NCBI RefSeq assembly: GCF_014694315.1
Contig: NZ_JAAOXD010000003.1
Coordinates: forward strand, 615,325-679,324
Source: Arthrobacter ipis
Lineage (GTDB): Bacteria; Actinomycetota; Actinomycetes; Actinomycetales; Micrococcaceae
DNA: 64,000 nt
Direction of reading: 5' to 3'
Shown here: piece by piece, positions 8,678-16,958 of the stretch
Layout of the letters: every line of letters begins with the position of its first letter
Position numbering within the stretch: position 1 is the stretch's first letter
Notes under the pieces: model-generated
Told to the model about the DNA's origin: nothing
The model's input: the letters and a program-made list of their open reading frames with translations, nothing else
Database searches by the model: none
Program-made: the position numbers and the translations under genes

Positions 8678-9425
8678 CTACCTAAGCGGTGCCGGCCGCA
8701 TGCGGACCGGGGCCAGCAAGGTGATGAGCAGGATGGCGGTGACCGACCCGGCGGCCATGATCGAGGCCAGCACCACGATCTGGAACCGGCCCGCCTCCAG
8801 AGGCGAAAGCCCGCCGAAGATCGCCCCGACGAAGGCGCCCGGCAGCGTCACCAGGCCCGTCGTTTTAGTCTGGTCCACGGTCGGAATGAGCGCGGTACAC
8901 GGCGCCGCGCGCCATCTCGCGGGTGGCCTGCCGGGGAGAGGCGCCCAGGGCCAGCCAGCCCTCCACCTGGTCCCAGCGGTCGATCACGGCCTCATTGAAC
9001 CTGCGGCCTGCGAGCCCGGCAATCGCCATGGAATTGCCTACCACGATCCCGCCGATCGCCAGGGCGTAGCGGGAGGTGAACTCGATGGCTCCGGTGCCGA
9101 ACACGATGACCAGCGAGGCGAGGATGCCGGCGGCCATCGAACCGGCCACGACGGCAAGGTGGCGCCAGGACCAGGCGAGGCGGCGCGCGGCGGTAAGGGC
9201 GGCGACGGTGAACATGACGCACAGCGCCACGGCCACCCATCCGGCGCTGGCGATCACGGCGCCGAGGATCAGGCTGACGGCGGCGAGCTGCGCCGCGCCG
9301 CGGAGGATGGCGAGGGCCGGCGCAAAGGCATGCGGAACCCGGAAAGCGCTGAGGACGGCGGCCGTCAGCGCCATAAGGAGGCCCACCGCGATCAGGGTGG
9401 GGGTCAGGCTGCCAAGCTCGGTCAC
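8678..9425 (-). pseudogene. fetB: FetB/UPF0014-type ABC permease, frameshifted
   Basis: Two adjacent reading frames together make one protein of about 248 residues, the normal size of the FetB (YbbM) permease family linked to metal or iron export. The first (9425-8865) gives the N-terminal membrane helices and the conserved GGIVVGNSMAIAGLAGRRFN and ARGAVYRA segments, then runs into HSDRGPD and a stop. The second frame resumes with DQTKTTGLVTLPGAFVGAIF, a hallmark of the family. The break is near 8889-8897, where the intact protein would read through RALIPTVDQTK; loss of two bases or gain of one in a GCGC run explains it. No ATP-binding partner gene is adjacent. It is either a true pseudogene or a sequencing error. 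Confidence 0.85.
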
Positions 9426-9505
9426 CAGATCAGCCTAGCGGGGCGTCGTCTCGTAGGGCTTCTGGGCGCTGCCGCGTAGGACTTCAGGCGGCGCCAGGGA
9501 AGACG

Positions 9506-9964
9506 TCAGGCCCTCGGACCAAGCAAGAGGTTGGTGATCCGCATGCTGCAGAGCCGCTGCCCGGCGTCGTTGGTGATCAGCACTTCGTGCGTGGTCAGCG
9601 TGCCGCCAAGGTGGATGGGAGTGGCCGTGATGGTGATGACGCCGGTCCGGGCCGAGCGGTGGTGCGTGGCGGAGACGTCCACGCCCACGGCGGTCTTGCC
9701 CAGCGTGCTGGCGTGGATCACCGCCGCCCACGATCCCACGGCTTCGCCCACGGCCAGCGAGGCACCGCCGTGCAGCAGGCCGAACGACTGCCGGTTTCCC
9801 TCCACCGGCATGGTCGCCACGACGCGCTCGACGGACTCCTCCACGATTTTCACGCCCATCTTCTCGTCCAGCTCGCCGAGGGTGATCTTCCACAGCTCTC
9901 CGGGCGTGGGGCCTTCGGGTGCTTGGGTGGCCGCCAGTTCTGCGTCGCGGGCTTCCGGCGTCAT
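9506..9964 (-). CDS. Hotdog-fold acyl-CoA thioesterase (PaaI-like)
   Basis: A protein of 152 residues. I took the ATG at 9964 because AAGGAG lies 5-7 bases upstream; an ATG 54 bases earlier has no such site. The 4HBT/PaaI thioesterase core is visible as NRQSFGLLHGGASLAVGEAV (about residues 64-83), with the HGG turn and the catalytic Glu after it, followed by strands through GVDVSATHHRSAR. It hydrolyses acyl- or aroyl-CoA esters; a DHNA-CoA thioesterase role is the main alternative. It is divergent from paaZ across a shared region with a PaaR-like operator, so it is probably a paa regulon member and a second thioesterase beside paaI. Confidence 0.85.
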   Translation of the reverse strand: MTPEARDAELAATQAPEGPTPGELWKITLGELDEKMGVKIVEESVERVVATMPVEGNRQSFGLLHGGASLAVGEAVGSWAAVIHASTLGKTAVGVDVSATHHRSARTGVITITATPIHLGGTLTTHEVLITNDAGQRLCSMRITNLLLGPRA

Positions 9965-10032
9965 GTGCTCTCCTTGGGTCGTGTGTGGTGCCACTAGTGT
10001 GCAGCGGGGCACATTCATGTACTGTAGTCATA

Positions 10033-10054
10033 TTACCGAACGGACGGTCAGTAA
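10033..10054. promoter_or_regulatory. PaaR-type operator between thioesterase gene and paaZ
   Basis: A 22-bp imperfect palindrome with half-sites TTACCGAAC and GGTCAGTAA. It has the same length and left half as sites upstream of paaR (14429-14450) and paaI (18815-18836). It sits 48 bp before the paaZ ATG and about 70 bp before the thioesterase ATG, a position suited to repress both. Confidence 0.7.
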
Positions 10055-10102
10055 TGTTCTGGCCGGATCAGATTTGTCCCCCGTTGGAAGGACCCGTCAA
10101 CG

Positions 10103-12214
10103 ATGACCACCACCGCCACTGCCCCCGAGGCCACCCTGGACACCGTGGAAACCGTCCCCAGTTTCGTGCAGGATTCCTGGTGGACTCCCGACGCCGGCTC
10201 GGCGGCTTCCGCTGTCCCCGTCCGGGACGCCAGCACGGGCGAGATTCTGGCCAAGGTGAGCACCGACGGACTGGACCTGGCCGCCGTCGTGGATTACGGC
10301 CGCACCACAGGCCAAACGGAACTGGGCAAGCTGACCTTCCACCAGCGTGCCCTCAAGCTCAAGGAGCTGGCGCAGTACCTGAACGCGCGGCGCGAGCACT
10401 TCTACGCGTTCTCCGCACAGACCGGCGCCACGAAGATCGACTCGATGATCGACATCGACGGCGGCATCGGGGTGCTGTTCACGTTCGGGTCCAAGGGCCG
10501 GCGTGAACTGCCCAACGCCCAGGTGGTGGTGGACGGGCCCATGGAGGTGCTGTCCAAGGACGGATCGTTCGCCGGCGAGCACATCTACACCCGCATCCCC
10601 GGCGTCGCGGTGCAGATCAACGCCTTCAACTTCCCGGTCTGGGGCATGCTGGAGAAGCTCGCGCCCGCGTTTATCGCCGGTGTCCCCACCATCGTCAAGC
10701 CCGCCACCCCCACCGGCTACGTCGCCGCGGCCGTGGTGAAGGCCATCATCGAATCCAACATCCTGCCCAAGGGATCGCTGCAGCTGATTTCCGGCTCGGT
10801 CCGCGGGCTGCTGGATGTGCTGGACTACCGTGACCTCGTGGCCTTCACCGGCTCGGCGTCCACCTCGCAGTCCCTCAGGTCCCACCCGAACGTGGTGCTG
10901 GGCGGCGTGAGGTTCACCTCCGAGACCGACTCCCTTAACGCCGCCATCCTCGGCCCGGACGCCGTGGAAGGCACCCCGGAATTCGACGCCTTCATCAAGT
11001 CCGTGGTCACCGAAATGACGGTGAAAGCCGGGCAGAAGTGCACAGCGATCCGCCGCGCCATCGTGCCGCAGGAGCTGGTACCCGCCGTGGTTTCCGCCAT
11101 CGGAGCCCGCGTGGAGCAGCGCGTGGTGCTCGGCGATCCGCGCGCCGAGGGCGTCACCATGGGCGCGCTCGCCTCCGTGGAACAGCTCGCCGATGTCCGC
11201 GCCGCCGTGCAGTCCATGCTTGACGCCGGTGGCGAGCTTGCGTACGGAACGCTCGATTCGCCGTCGGTCACCAGCGCGGACGGTGCAACGGGCGTCGTCG
11301 AGGGCGGCGCCTTCATGTCTCCCGTGGTGCTCAGCTGGGCTGACGCCGAGGCCGAGCCCGTGCACTCGCTGGAAGCCTTCGGCCCGGTCTCGTCCGTGAT
11401 CGGGTACAAGGACATTCCCGACGCCGTCCGGCTCGCCGCCCGCGGCGGCGGTTCGCTGGTCGCCTCGGTCTGCACCAACGATCCCTCCGTTGCGCAGGAT
11501 CTGGTCACCGGCATCGCCGCCCACCACGGCCGAGTGCTGATGCTGAACCGTGAGGACGCGCGCTCGTCAACCGGCCATGGTTCGCCCGTCCCGCACCTGG
11601 TCCACGGCGGACCAGGACGTGCCGGCGGCGGCGAGGAACTGGGCGGCATCCGCTCCGTGATGCACCACATGCAGCGCACCGCCATCCAGGGCTCGCCCAA
11701 CATGCTCACCGCCGTGACCGGGATCTGGCACACCGGCGCCGACCGCAATTTCACTGTGGATACCGAGGGCACGCACCCGTTCCGCAAGTCCCTCGAGACC
11801 CTGCGCATCGGCGACGCTGTCCGTTCGGAACTGCGCGAGGTCGCACTCGATGACATCTCGGCTTTCGCCAACTCCACCGGCGACACGTTCTACGCCCACA
11901 CCAACCAGGAGGCCGCGGAAGCCAACCCGTTCTTCCCGGGCATCGTGGCGCACGGCTACCTGCTGCTGGCCTGGGCTGCCGGGCTGTTCGTGGAGCCCGC
12001 CCCGGGCCCGGTCCTGGCCAACTACGGCTTGGAGAACCTGCGCTTCATCACCCCTGTGGCTGCGGGGGACTCCATCCGGGTCACCCTCACGGCCAAGAAG
12101 ATCACCCCGCGCGAGACCGATGAGTACGGCGAGGTGGCCTGGGATGCCGTCCTGACCAACCAGAACGACGAAATTGTGGCCACCTATGACGTCCTCACCC
12201 TCGTGGAGAAGTAA
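10103..12214 (+). CDS. paaZ: PaaZ, bifunctional oxepin-CoA hydrolase / aldehyde dehydrogenase
   Basis: A protein of 703 residues, the family's usual length. The N-terminal aldehyde dehydrogenase domain (about 20-520) has the glycine-rich and Glu region GVRFTSETDSLNAA and the nucleophile Cys313 in AGQKCTAIRRA. The C-terminal MaoC-like hydratase domain (about 545-703) includes FANSTGDTFYAHTN and FPGIVAHGYLLLAWAAG. In phenylacetate catabolism it opens the oxepin-CoA ring hydrolytically and oxidises the reactive aldehyde to 3-oxo-5,6-dehydrosuberyl-CoA in the cytosol. GGAAGG precedes the ATG, a little far away. Repression through the operator at 10033-10054 is likely. Confidence 0.95.
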   Translation: MTTTATAPEATLDTVETVPSFVQDSWWTPDAGSAASAVPVRDASTGEILAKVSTDGLDLAAVVDYGRTTGQTELGKLTFHQRALKLKELAQYLNARREHFYAFSAQTGATKIDSMIDIDGGIGVLFTFGSKGRRELPNAQVVVDGPMEVLSKDGSFAGEHIYTRIPGVAVQINAFNFPVWGMLEKLAPAFIAGVPTIVKPATPTGYVAAAVVKAIIESNILPKGSLQLISGSVRGLLDVLDYRDLVAFTGSASTSQSLRSHPNVVLGGVRFTSETDSLNAAILGPDAVEGTPEFDAFIKSVVTEMTVKAGQKCTAIRRAIVPQELVPAVVSAIGARVEQRVVLGDPRAEGVTMGALASVEQLADVRAAVQSMLDAGGELAYGTLDSPSVTSADGATGVVEGGAFMSPVVLSWADAEAEPVHSLEAFGPVSSVIGYKDIPDAVRLAARGGGSLVASVCTNDPSVAQDLVTGIAAHHGRVLMLNREDARSSTGHGSPVPHLVHGGPGRAGGGEELGGIRSVMHHMQRTAIQGSPNMLTAVTGIWHTGADRNFTVDTEGTHPFRKSLETLRIGDAVRSELREVALDDISAFANSTGDTFYAHTNQEAAEANPFFPGIVAHGYLLLAWAAGLFVEPAPGPVLANYGLENLRFITPVAAGDSIRVTLTAKKITPRETDEYGEVAWDAVLTNQNDEIVATYDVLTLVEK

Positions 12215-12235
12215 CCGGACCCTCTCAGGTGCTTG

Positions 12236-12287
12236 GGACGCGTCCTCAGGTCCTGTCGGGTTTTTCCGGACGCGTCCTCAGATCCTG
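12236..12287. repeat. Two 32-bp-phased repeats (TGAGGACGCGT core, minus orientation)
   Basis: GGACGCGTCCTCAGGTCCTG (12236-12255) is repeated with one change at 12268-12287, exactly 32 bp apart. Read on the minus strand each copy contains TGAGGACGCGT, one base from the TGAGGAAGCGT core of the repeat clusters at 12810 and 46816, which show the same 32-bp spacing. It lies between paaZ and the VOC gene. Confidence 0.7.
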
Positions 12288-12359
12288 CAGGCGGGGCCGA
12301 ATTTCCCCTGATCTTTCGGGGTTTTCCGGGCGTAAAATGACCCCGTAGGAGGTGGCGAA

Positions 12360-12767
12360 ATGACCCTAGCACTAAGAACAGCCACAACCGTCCTGCCTGT
12401 CGATGATCCGGACCGCGCCCGCGGATTTTACGCGGAAACGTTGGGCCTCCCACACCGTGGCAAGGCTGAGGATGGAAGCGATTTATTTGGCAACGCTGAC
12501 GGCCCGATGCTGCAGCTGATGCCTGTGAAAGATGGAAAGCACTCCGAGCACACAACACTGAGTTTTGAGGTCACTGACATTGAGCGGACCGTCCAGGATA
12601 TGGAGTCCAAGGGCGTTCGGTTCCAGGACTATGACCTCCCCGATTTGAAGACCGATCACCACATCTGTTCAACCGACGCCGAGAAATGCGCCTGGTTCAT
12701 GGACACTGAAAACAACATCCTCTGCGTCCACGAGAGGCTCGGAACACAGGCTGAATATCAGCTCTGA
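12360..12767 (+). CDS. VOC (glyoxalase/bleomycin resistance-like) family protein
   Basis: A protein of 135 residues, one pair of beta-alpha-beta-beta-beta modules. The start TTVLPVDDPDRARGFYAETL and the second module SFEVTDIERTVQDMESKGVR are typical VOC strands and helices, and WFMDTENNILCVHE holds the final Glu that often binds a metal. The ribosome site AGGAGG is 7 bases before the ATG. It could be a metal-dependent lyase, dioxygenase or binding protein; the ligand is unknown. It follows paaZ but is separated by a repeat-bearing 145-bp gap, so co-regulation is not assured. Confidence 0.85.
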   Translation: MTLALRTATTVLPVDDPDRARGFYAETLGLPHRGKAEDGSDLFGNADGPMLQLMPVKDGKHSEHTTLSFEVTDIERTVQDMESKGVRFQDYDLPDLKTDHHICSTDAEKCAWFMDTENNILCVHERLGTQAEYQL

Positions 12768-12790
12768 TCCGCCGCGACGCGCAGGTTCCC

Positions 12791-12826
12791 AAACCCTTCC
12801 TCGCCTAGCTGAGGAAGGGTTTGGTT
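12791..12826 (+). terminator. Rho-independent terminator after the VOC gene
   Basis: AAACCCTTCCTC and GAGGAAGGGTTT form a perfect 12-bp stem around an 8-base loop, followed by GGTTTT. The right arm is also the first unit of the TGAGGAAG repeat cluster. Confidence 0.8.
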
Positions 12827-12884
12827 TTAAGCGGCGAAAGGTGAGGAAGGGCTGGGGGAAAGCCAACGGGATGTGAGGAAGCGT
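12810..12884. repeat. Three 32-bp-phased TGAGGAAG(G/C)G repeats
   Basis: The core TGAGGAAG begins at 12810, 12842 and 12874, exactly 32 bp apart, with dissimilar 21-base intervals. An inverted copy (CCCTTCCTC) precedes the first. The last unit ends 16 bp before the stop codon of the DUF427 gene. The same design recurs at 46796-46890. Confidence 0.85.
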
Positions 12885-12900
12885 CCGGGTGTTGGCAGGG

Positions 12901-13734
12901 TCAGGACCACGGGGTGACCGGGTGGTCCTGCAGTTCGCCGTCCACGAACACGTCCGCCCGCTCGTTGAAGAAGCAGACCAGGCCATGGATCTGCCGGGCG
13001 TCGATGAACCGCGAGTCGTAGGCCCAGGCGATGTTCTTGCCCTGGGCTGACTCCGGGAGGCTCCAGTACTTGGCCTCGCCCTTGTAGGGGCAGACGGTCC
13101 GGTGCGGGCTGGCCTCCAGCAGGTCCAGCCGCACGTCCCCGGGCGGGATGTAGTAGCGCACCGGAAGCAGCGTTTCGTAGAGCAGATGGGCTCCGACGGT
13201 GTCCGCCAGCACCACGCCGTCGAGCTTCACCTCAATGTGTTTAAGCGTGGCCCGGATATCCACACGGTGGAACGGATCCCGCGGGTGGCCGATGATCTCC
13301 TCATGGTCCTCGAGCCAGTGGAAGGCGCCGAAATCCAGGATGACGTACCCGGCCAGGTCCGGATCCGAGGGCCGGAACGCTGCCCGGGGCACGCTGAACG
13401 CGGATGCCACGACGTCGAGCTCCTCGCCCACCGCCGTGTGCCGCCTGAACCCGGTCCGCGGGTCCAGCGCCGGCGGGGCCTCTGCCATCAGGCGGACCGG
13501 ATACTCGTCCGGCCCGGCGTCCCCCTCGGCTGCAGGCGGCTCGAGCCGCGCCAGCAGGTCCTTTTCGGGCACGGCGTAAACCGGGGTGACGCGTTTCGGT
13601 TCCCAGACCAGGAGGGCTTCCAGCGTGTCGACGACGGGGCTTCCGTCGATGCCCGCGCGGATCCTTTTGGAGGTGGGCTGGTATCGGAGATCAGGAAATG
13701 CGCCGAACAGCAGATCCGACAGTTTCGTGGCCAT
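12901..13734 (-). CDS. DUF427 protein with two DUF427 domains
   Basis: A protein of 277 residues from ATG 13734 (MATKLSDLLFG); a start 42 bases upstream is possible but gives no recognisable residues. It has two copies of the DUF427 unit: RAGIDGSPVVDTLEALLVW (about 24-42) ending in YAVPEKDL, and VKLDGVVLADTVGAHLLYET (about 165-185) continuing through YYIPPGDVRLDLLE and CPYKGEAKYWS. The fold is known (a beta-barrel), but its biochemical function is not established. The 3' end abuts the phased repeat cluster. It lies directly downstream of paaR on the same strand, 68 bp away. Confidence 0.85.
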   Translation of the reverse strand: MATKLSDLLFGAFPDLRYQPTSKRIRAGIDGSPVVDTLEALLVWEPKRVTPVYAVPEKDLLARLEPPAAEGDAGPDEYPVRLMAEAPPALDPRTGFRRHTAVGEELDVVASAFSVPRAAFRPSDPDLAGYVILDFGAFHWLEDHEEIIGHPRDPFHRVDIRATLKHIEVKLDGVVLADTVGAHLLYETLLPVRYYIPPGDVRLDLLEASPHRTVCPYKGEAKYWSLPESAQGKNIAWAYDSRFIDARQIHGLVCFFNERADVFVDGELQDHPVTPWS

Positions 13735-13802
13735 GCATTCAGGGTGGGCACCAGGGCGGCCGGCGTCAACGGCCAATTCGTCAACGCCTAATTGCTAGGC
13801 TG

Positions 13803-14420
13803 TCAGGGCTTGGCGTGCAGGCCGTCGAACGCCATGGTGATGACGTCGTCGGCCAGCTTTTCCGGTGAGAGCGAACCGCCCGGCTTGTACCACTCGACGA
13901 TCGAGTTGATGGTTCCGAACAGGAGACGGGTCACGGTGCGGGGGTCGATGTCCTGGCGCAGTGACCCCTCGTCGCGGGCCGCGGAGATCAGCCCAGCCAC
14001 CTTGTGGTCGAAGGCACGGCGGCGTTCCATGGCGTTGCGCTCAATGTCCGTGTTCCCGCGCAGCCGCAGCAGCAGCGTCACGAAGGGCAACCGCTCCACC
14101 AGCACGGCGATGGTCTGGCGAAGCACGAACTCCAGCCGCGCGTCGGCCGCCCCCGAGGTGGCCCCCGGCTGCTCCAGGATGGCCTCCAGGCCGCCGAGAG
14201 CGTGATCCAGGGCGAGTTTCAGCAGGTCGCCCTTGGAGGGCACATGGTGATAGATCGCCGACTTGGAGATGCCCAGATTTTCGGCGAGGATGCCCATGGA
14301 TGTGGCATCGTAGCCGTGGCGGTTGAAGACGTCGACGGCGATCAGCAGCACGGACTGCTGGTCGTAGCCGGGACGGCCGCGCTTGGTGGGGGCTGCTGTG
14401 TTTCCTGCTGTACTGGGCAT
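13803..14420 (-). CDS. paaR: TetR-family regulator, likely PaaR
   Basis: A protein of 205 residues. The N-terminal helix-turn-helix is clear: ATSMGILAENLGISKSAIYHH, followed by VPSKGDLLKLALDHAL (about residues 40-75). The C-terminal ligand domain is helical and variable. Its promoter region carries a copy of the 22-bp palindrome found before paaZ and paaI, so I infer it is the repressor of the paa genes released by phenylacetyl-CoA, as described for actinobacterial PaaR, and that it is autoregulated. Assignment rests on context and shared sites; another CoA-responsive TetR protein (FadR-like) is possible. Confidence 0.75.
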   Translation of the reverse strand: MPSTAGNTAAPTKRGRPGYDQQSVLLIAVDVFNRHGYDATSMGILAENLGISKSAIYHHVPSKGDLLKLALDHALGGLEAILEQPGATSGAADARLEFVLRQTIAVLVERLPFVTLLLRLRGNTDIERNAMERRRAFDHKVAGLISAARDEGSLRQDIDPRTVTRLLFGTINSIVEWYKPGGSLSPEKLADDVITMAFDGLHAKP

Positions 14421-14428
14421 ACGGGCTA

Positions 14429-14450
14429 TTTTCTCATGAACGTTCGGTAA
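14429..14450. promoter_or_regulatory. PaaR-type operator before paaR
   Basis: On the minus strand it reads TTACCGAACGTTCATGAG and four more bases. It shares TTACCGAA(C/T)GTTCAT with the paaI site and TTACCGAACG with the paaZ site. The right half is degenerate. It ends 9 bp before the paaR ATG, a typical autoregulation position. Confidence 0.65.
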
Positions 14451-14672
14451 TCTCGGCAGACCGCCAATTCGGAGGGTGCACGCGACCAGCGGTCAGCGTT
14501 TTTCCAAGGTCCAGATCCCACAGTTTTCTTTCGTCAGGGGAATCAGTGCGGCAAAGCTGACCCACGGGACAAGGAGGTCCCGGTGGTCGGCGTTCGGTCT
14601 CAGAACCACATATTGGGATGACGACCGGGGCAGTGGGTTTGGCAGGTGCCCCGGGCCAAGGAGGCACTGAGC

Positions 14673-16862
14673 ATGTCTGAAGAATCTGCAACCTCAAACG
14701 GGCTGGGACGCCGTGCGCTGCTGCGGCTGGGTGCGGCCGGAGGAGCCGGGGCGGCACTCGCCGCCGCACAAACCTGGGCGGGCCCGATGCTGGCCCAGCG
14801 AGGGCTGCTGTCGCCCGACGGCGCATTCGGAGCCACATCGACAGCCCTGAGTGACGAGCTGTTCTACATCGAAAAATACCCAACGAGCCCGCTGATCCTC
14901 TGGCCGTTCAGCGACCCGCTGCCGATCCCCAAGGCGCTGGCTTCGGTGCCGAAGTCGGTATACAGCGCCTGGCAGAATCCGCCGGGACCGGGCCCGGGCC
15001 AGCAGAACTCGCTGCGCAACGAGCAGCACCAGCTCTGGCCAAACCGGATCGGCTATCCGGACCCCATTGTCTACAAGATCAACGTGCAGGTCCGGGCCCA
15101 CGCATTCACGACCTCCCAGGTTCTGCCCATTGACGGTGACGGCGAGCCCACGGTTTCCTTCGATGCGAATCGTAAAAAATATCCCGCTGGCACCAGGCGC
15201 ACGCTTCCGCTCAGCACCATCTATGGGTTCAACGGCACGTTCCCTGGGCCCATGATCAACGCCGAGTACGGCAAGCCGGTCCTGGTGCGGTTCGAGAACC
15301 ACCTGGACGAGAACCCGCTGAACCTGGACCGCCAGGACTTTGGCTCGCCGAATTGGTCCTTCCTGACCCACCTCCACAACGGCCACACGGCGCCGGAGAG
15401 CGACGGCAACCCGCATTACTCGATGGTGGCCGGGCCGAAGCGCCCGGGCTTCCTGCCGAAGATGTTCGTTGACAACCTGTACCTGAACTGGCCCGCGGGC
15501 GGCGACGACCGGGAGAAGCAAAGCTTCTTCTGGTTCCACGACCACACGATGGACCATACCGGTTCCAACGTTTACAAGGGCTTGGTGGGCCTCTACCCGA
15601 TCTATGACCCGAAGAACGGAACGGACATGGGGGACGAGCGCCAGGGCCTCCGGCTGCCCGGAGTCCGGACCAACAACCCGGACCGGTCTTTCGACGTCAA
15701 ATACGATATTCCGCTCGCCTTCTATGACTGCCGGTTTGATGACGGCAAAACTGTGCACAAGGACATCCACGACGTGCAGGGCGAGTTCCCGGCCGCGAAG
15801 AACCCGGCCGAGCACCCCGAATGGTGGGGCAAGACGTTCTACAAGCATTTCCCGAACCATGGGTTCGTGGGCGACATCTTCACCGTAAACGGCACCGCCT
15901 ACCCGGCCCTGCAGGTGAAGCGCCGCAAGTACCGCTTCCGGTTCCTGGACGCGTCAGTCTCGAGGATTTACGAGTTCAAGCTGATGAGCTCCACCCAGGG
16001 ACCAAAGTCGGCGGCATCACTGGGCTACGTGGATGACGAGCTTGAGGGCCAGTACCGCATCCCGGACGGGCAGCAGTGCATGCAGTTCATCCAGATCGCG
16101 TCCGACGGCGGGCTGCTGCCACTGCCGCTCAAGCGCGACTCGTTTGAGTTATGGCCCGCGAAGCGACGCGAAGTCATCATCGATTTCACGCGGTACCAGG
16201 ACGGCACACCGACCACCAAGGGCGACGTCGTGTACCTGACCAACGTGATGAAGATGCCCAACGGCCGGATGTGGAGCAACTCCTCCCGCTTCTTCCCCGA
16301 CCCGAAGTACAAGGTTCCGGTGCTCAAGTTCGTGATCGGAGACAGCGCGCCGGACGACAGCCTGATCCCCACGGCACTCCGGCCCCTTCCGCCGCTGCCG
16401 AGCAACTGGCAGAGCATGCTGGCCAACCGCCTGATCTTCGAAGTGAAGCGGGGCGCCCTGGGAGGGGAGACCGAGTGGCTCATCAACGGCAAGCCCTTCG
16501 ACCCGGCGGCGGTGGGCGCGAGCCTGAGAAATCCCGCCGGACGCACACCTCTGGCCCAACAGAGGAAGGGCAGCTTCAACCTGTGGGAGGTCCGGAACGG
16601 TGGTGGCGGCTGGGTGCACCCGTTCCACCTCCACATGGAGGAACACCGCACGGTCATGCGCAATGGCAAGGACGTGACGCGCGGCGGCGATCCCGGGCAT
16701 CCCGACGATGTCTCGAAGGAAGACCTGGCGGCGCTCGATCCCGGCGAGTCGGTGATCCTCTACAGGGGTTTCCGGGACTTCACGGGCCCGTACGTGGCGC
16801 ACTGCCACAACCTGGCCCACGAGGACCACTCCATGATGTTCGGCTGGGAGATCACGCCCTGA
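14673..16862 (+). CDS. Tat-exported multicopper oxidase (CotA/phenoxazinone synthase-like)
   Basis: A protein of 729 residues from ATG 14673, with AAGGAGG nine bases upstream. The N-terminus GLGRRALLRLGAAGGAG is a twin-arginine signal. Four copper-ligand blocks are present: HLHNGH (about 234), WFHDHTMDH (about 286), HPFHLHMEEH (about 648) and HCHNLAHEDHSMM (about 709), the last with the axial Met. These give one type 1 copper and a trinuclear cluster, so the enzyme oxidises phenolic, bilirubin-like or metal substrates with O2. Its length and N-terminal YPTSPLILWPF segment fit the CotA/bilirubin oxidase group. It stands alone between paaR and paaK, with no visible operator of its own. Confidence 0.92.
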   Translation: MSEESATSNGLGRRALLRLGAAGGAGAALAAAQTWAGPMLAQRGLLSPDGAFGATSTALSDELFYIEKYPTSPLILWPFSDPLPIPKALASVPKSVYSAWQNPPGPGPGQQNSLRNEQHQLWPNRIGYPDPIVYKINVQVRAHAFTTSQVLPIDGDGEPTVSFDANRKKYPAGTRRTLPLSTIYGFNGTFPGPMINAEYGKPVLVRFENHLDENPLNLDRQDFGSPNWSFLTHLHNGHTAPESDGNPHYSMVAGPKRPGFLPKMFVDNLYLNWPAGGDDREKQSFFWFHDHTMDHTGSNVYKGLVGLYPIYDPKNGTDMGDERQGLRLPGVRTNNPDRSFDVKYDIPLAFYDCRFDDGKTVHKDIHDVQGEFPAAKNPAEHPEWWGKTFYKHFPNHGFVGDIFTVNGTAYPALQVKRRKYRFRFLDASVSRIYEFKLMSSTQGPKSAASLGYVDDELEGQYRIPDGQQCMQFIQIASDGGLLPLPLKRDSFELWPAKRREVIIDFTRYQDGTPTTKGDVVYLTNVMKMPNGRMWSNSSRFFPDPKYKVPVLKFVIGDSAPDDSLIPTALRPLPPLPSNWQSMLANRLIFEVKRGALGGETEWLINGKPFDPAAVGASLRNPAGRTPLAQQRKGSFNLWEVRNGGGGWVHPFHLHMEEHRTVMRNGKDVTRGGDPGHPDDVSKEDLAALDPGESVILYRGFRDFTGPYVAHCHNLAHEDHSMMFGWEITP

Positions 16863-16898
16863 CCGCCCTTTGAACCCAGCGCCAAAACCCAGCGCTGG

Positions 16899-16920
16899 GA
16901 CCCGCTGGCAGGCGGGTCCT
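16899..16920. terminator. Hairpin between multicopper oxidase and paaK
   Basis: GGACCCGC and GCGGGTCC form a perfect 8-bp stem with a 6-base loop, in the gap between two convergent genes. No clear T-run follows. The neighbouring CCCAGCGCTGGG is a second palindrome. Confidence 0.5.
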
Positions 16921-16958
16921 AGCGCTCGGATGCCTGCAGCGCCCGGAGTGCGTCGGAC

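Noticed and set aside
10097..11527. 476-residue minus-strand frame inside paaZ
   Set aside because: His/Gly/Arg-rich shadow of the paaZ coding strand, typical of high-GC DNA, with no family match.
12810..12884. CRISPR-like array
   Set aside because: The repeat core is only about 11 bp, copies are three, spacers are 21 bp and no cas gene is present.
15820..16873. Second gene in another frame over the multicopper oxidase 3' end
   Set aside because: Shadow frame; the copper ligands HPFHLH and HCHNLAH are in the main frame to the stop at 16862.
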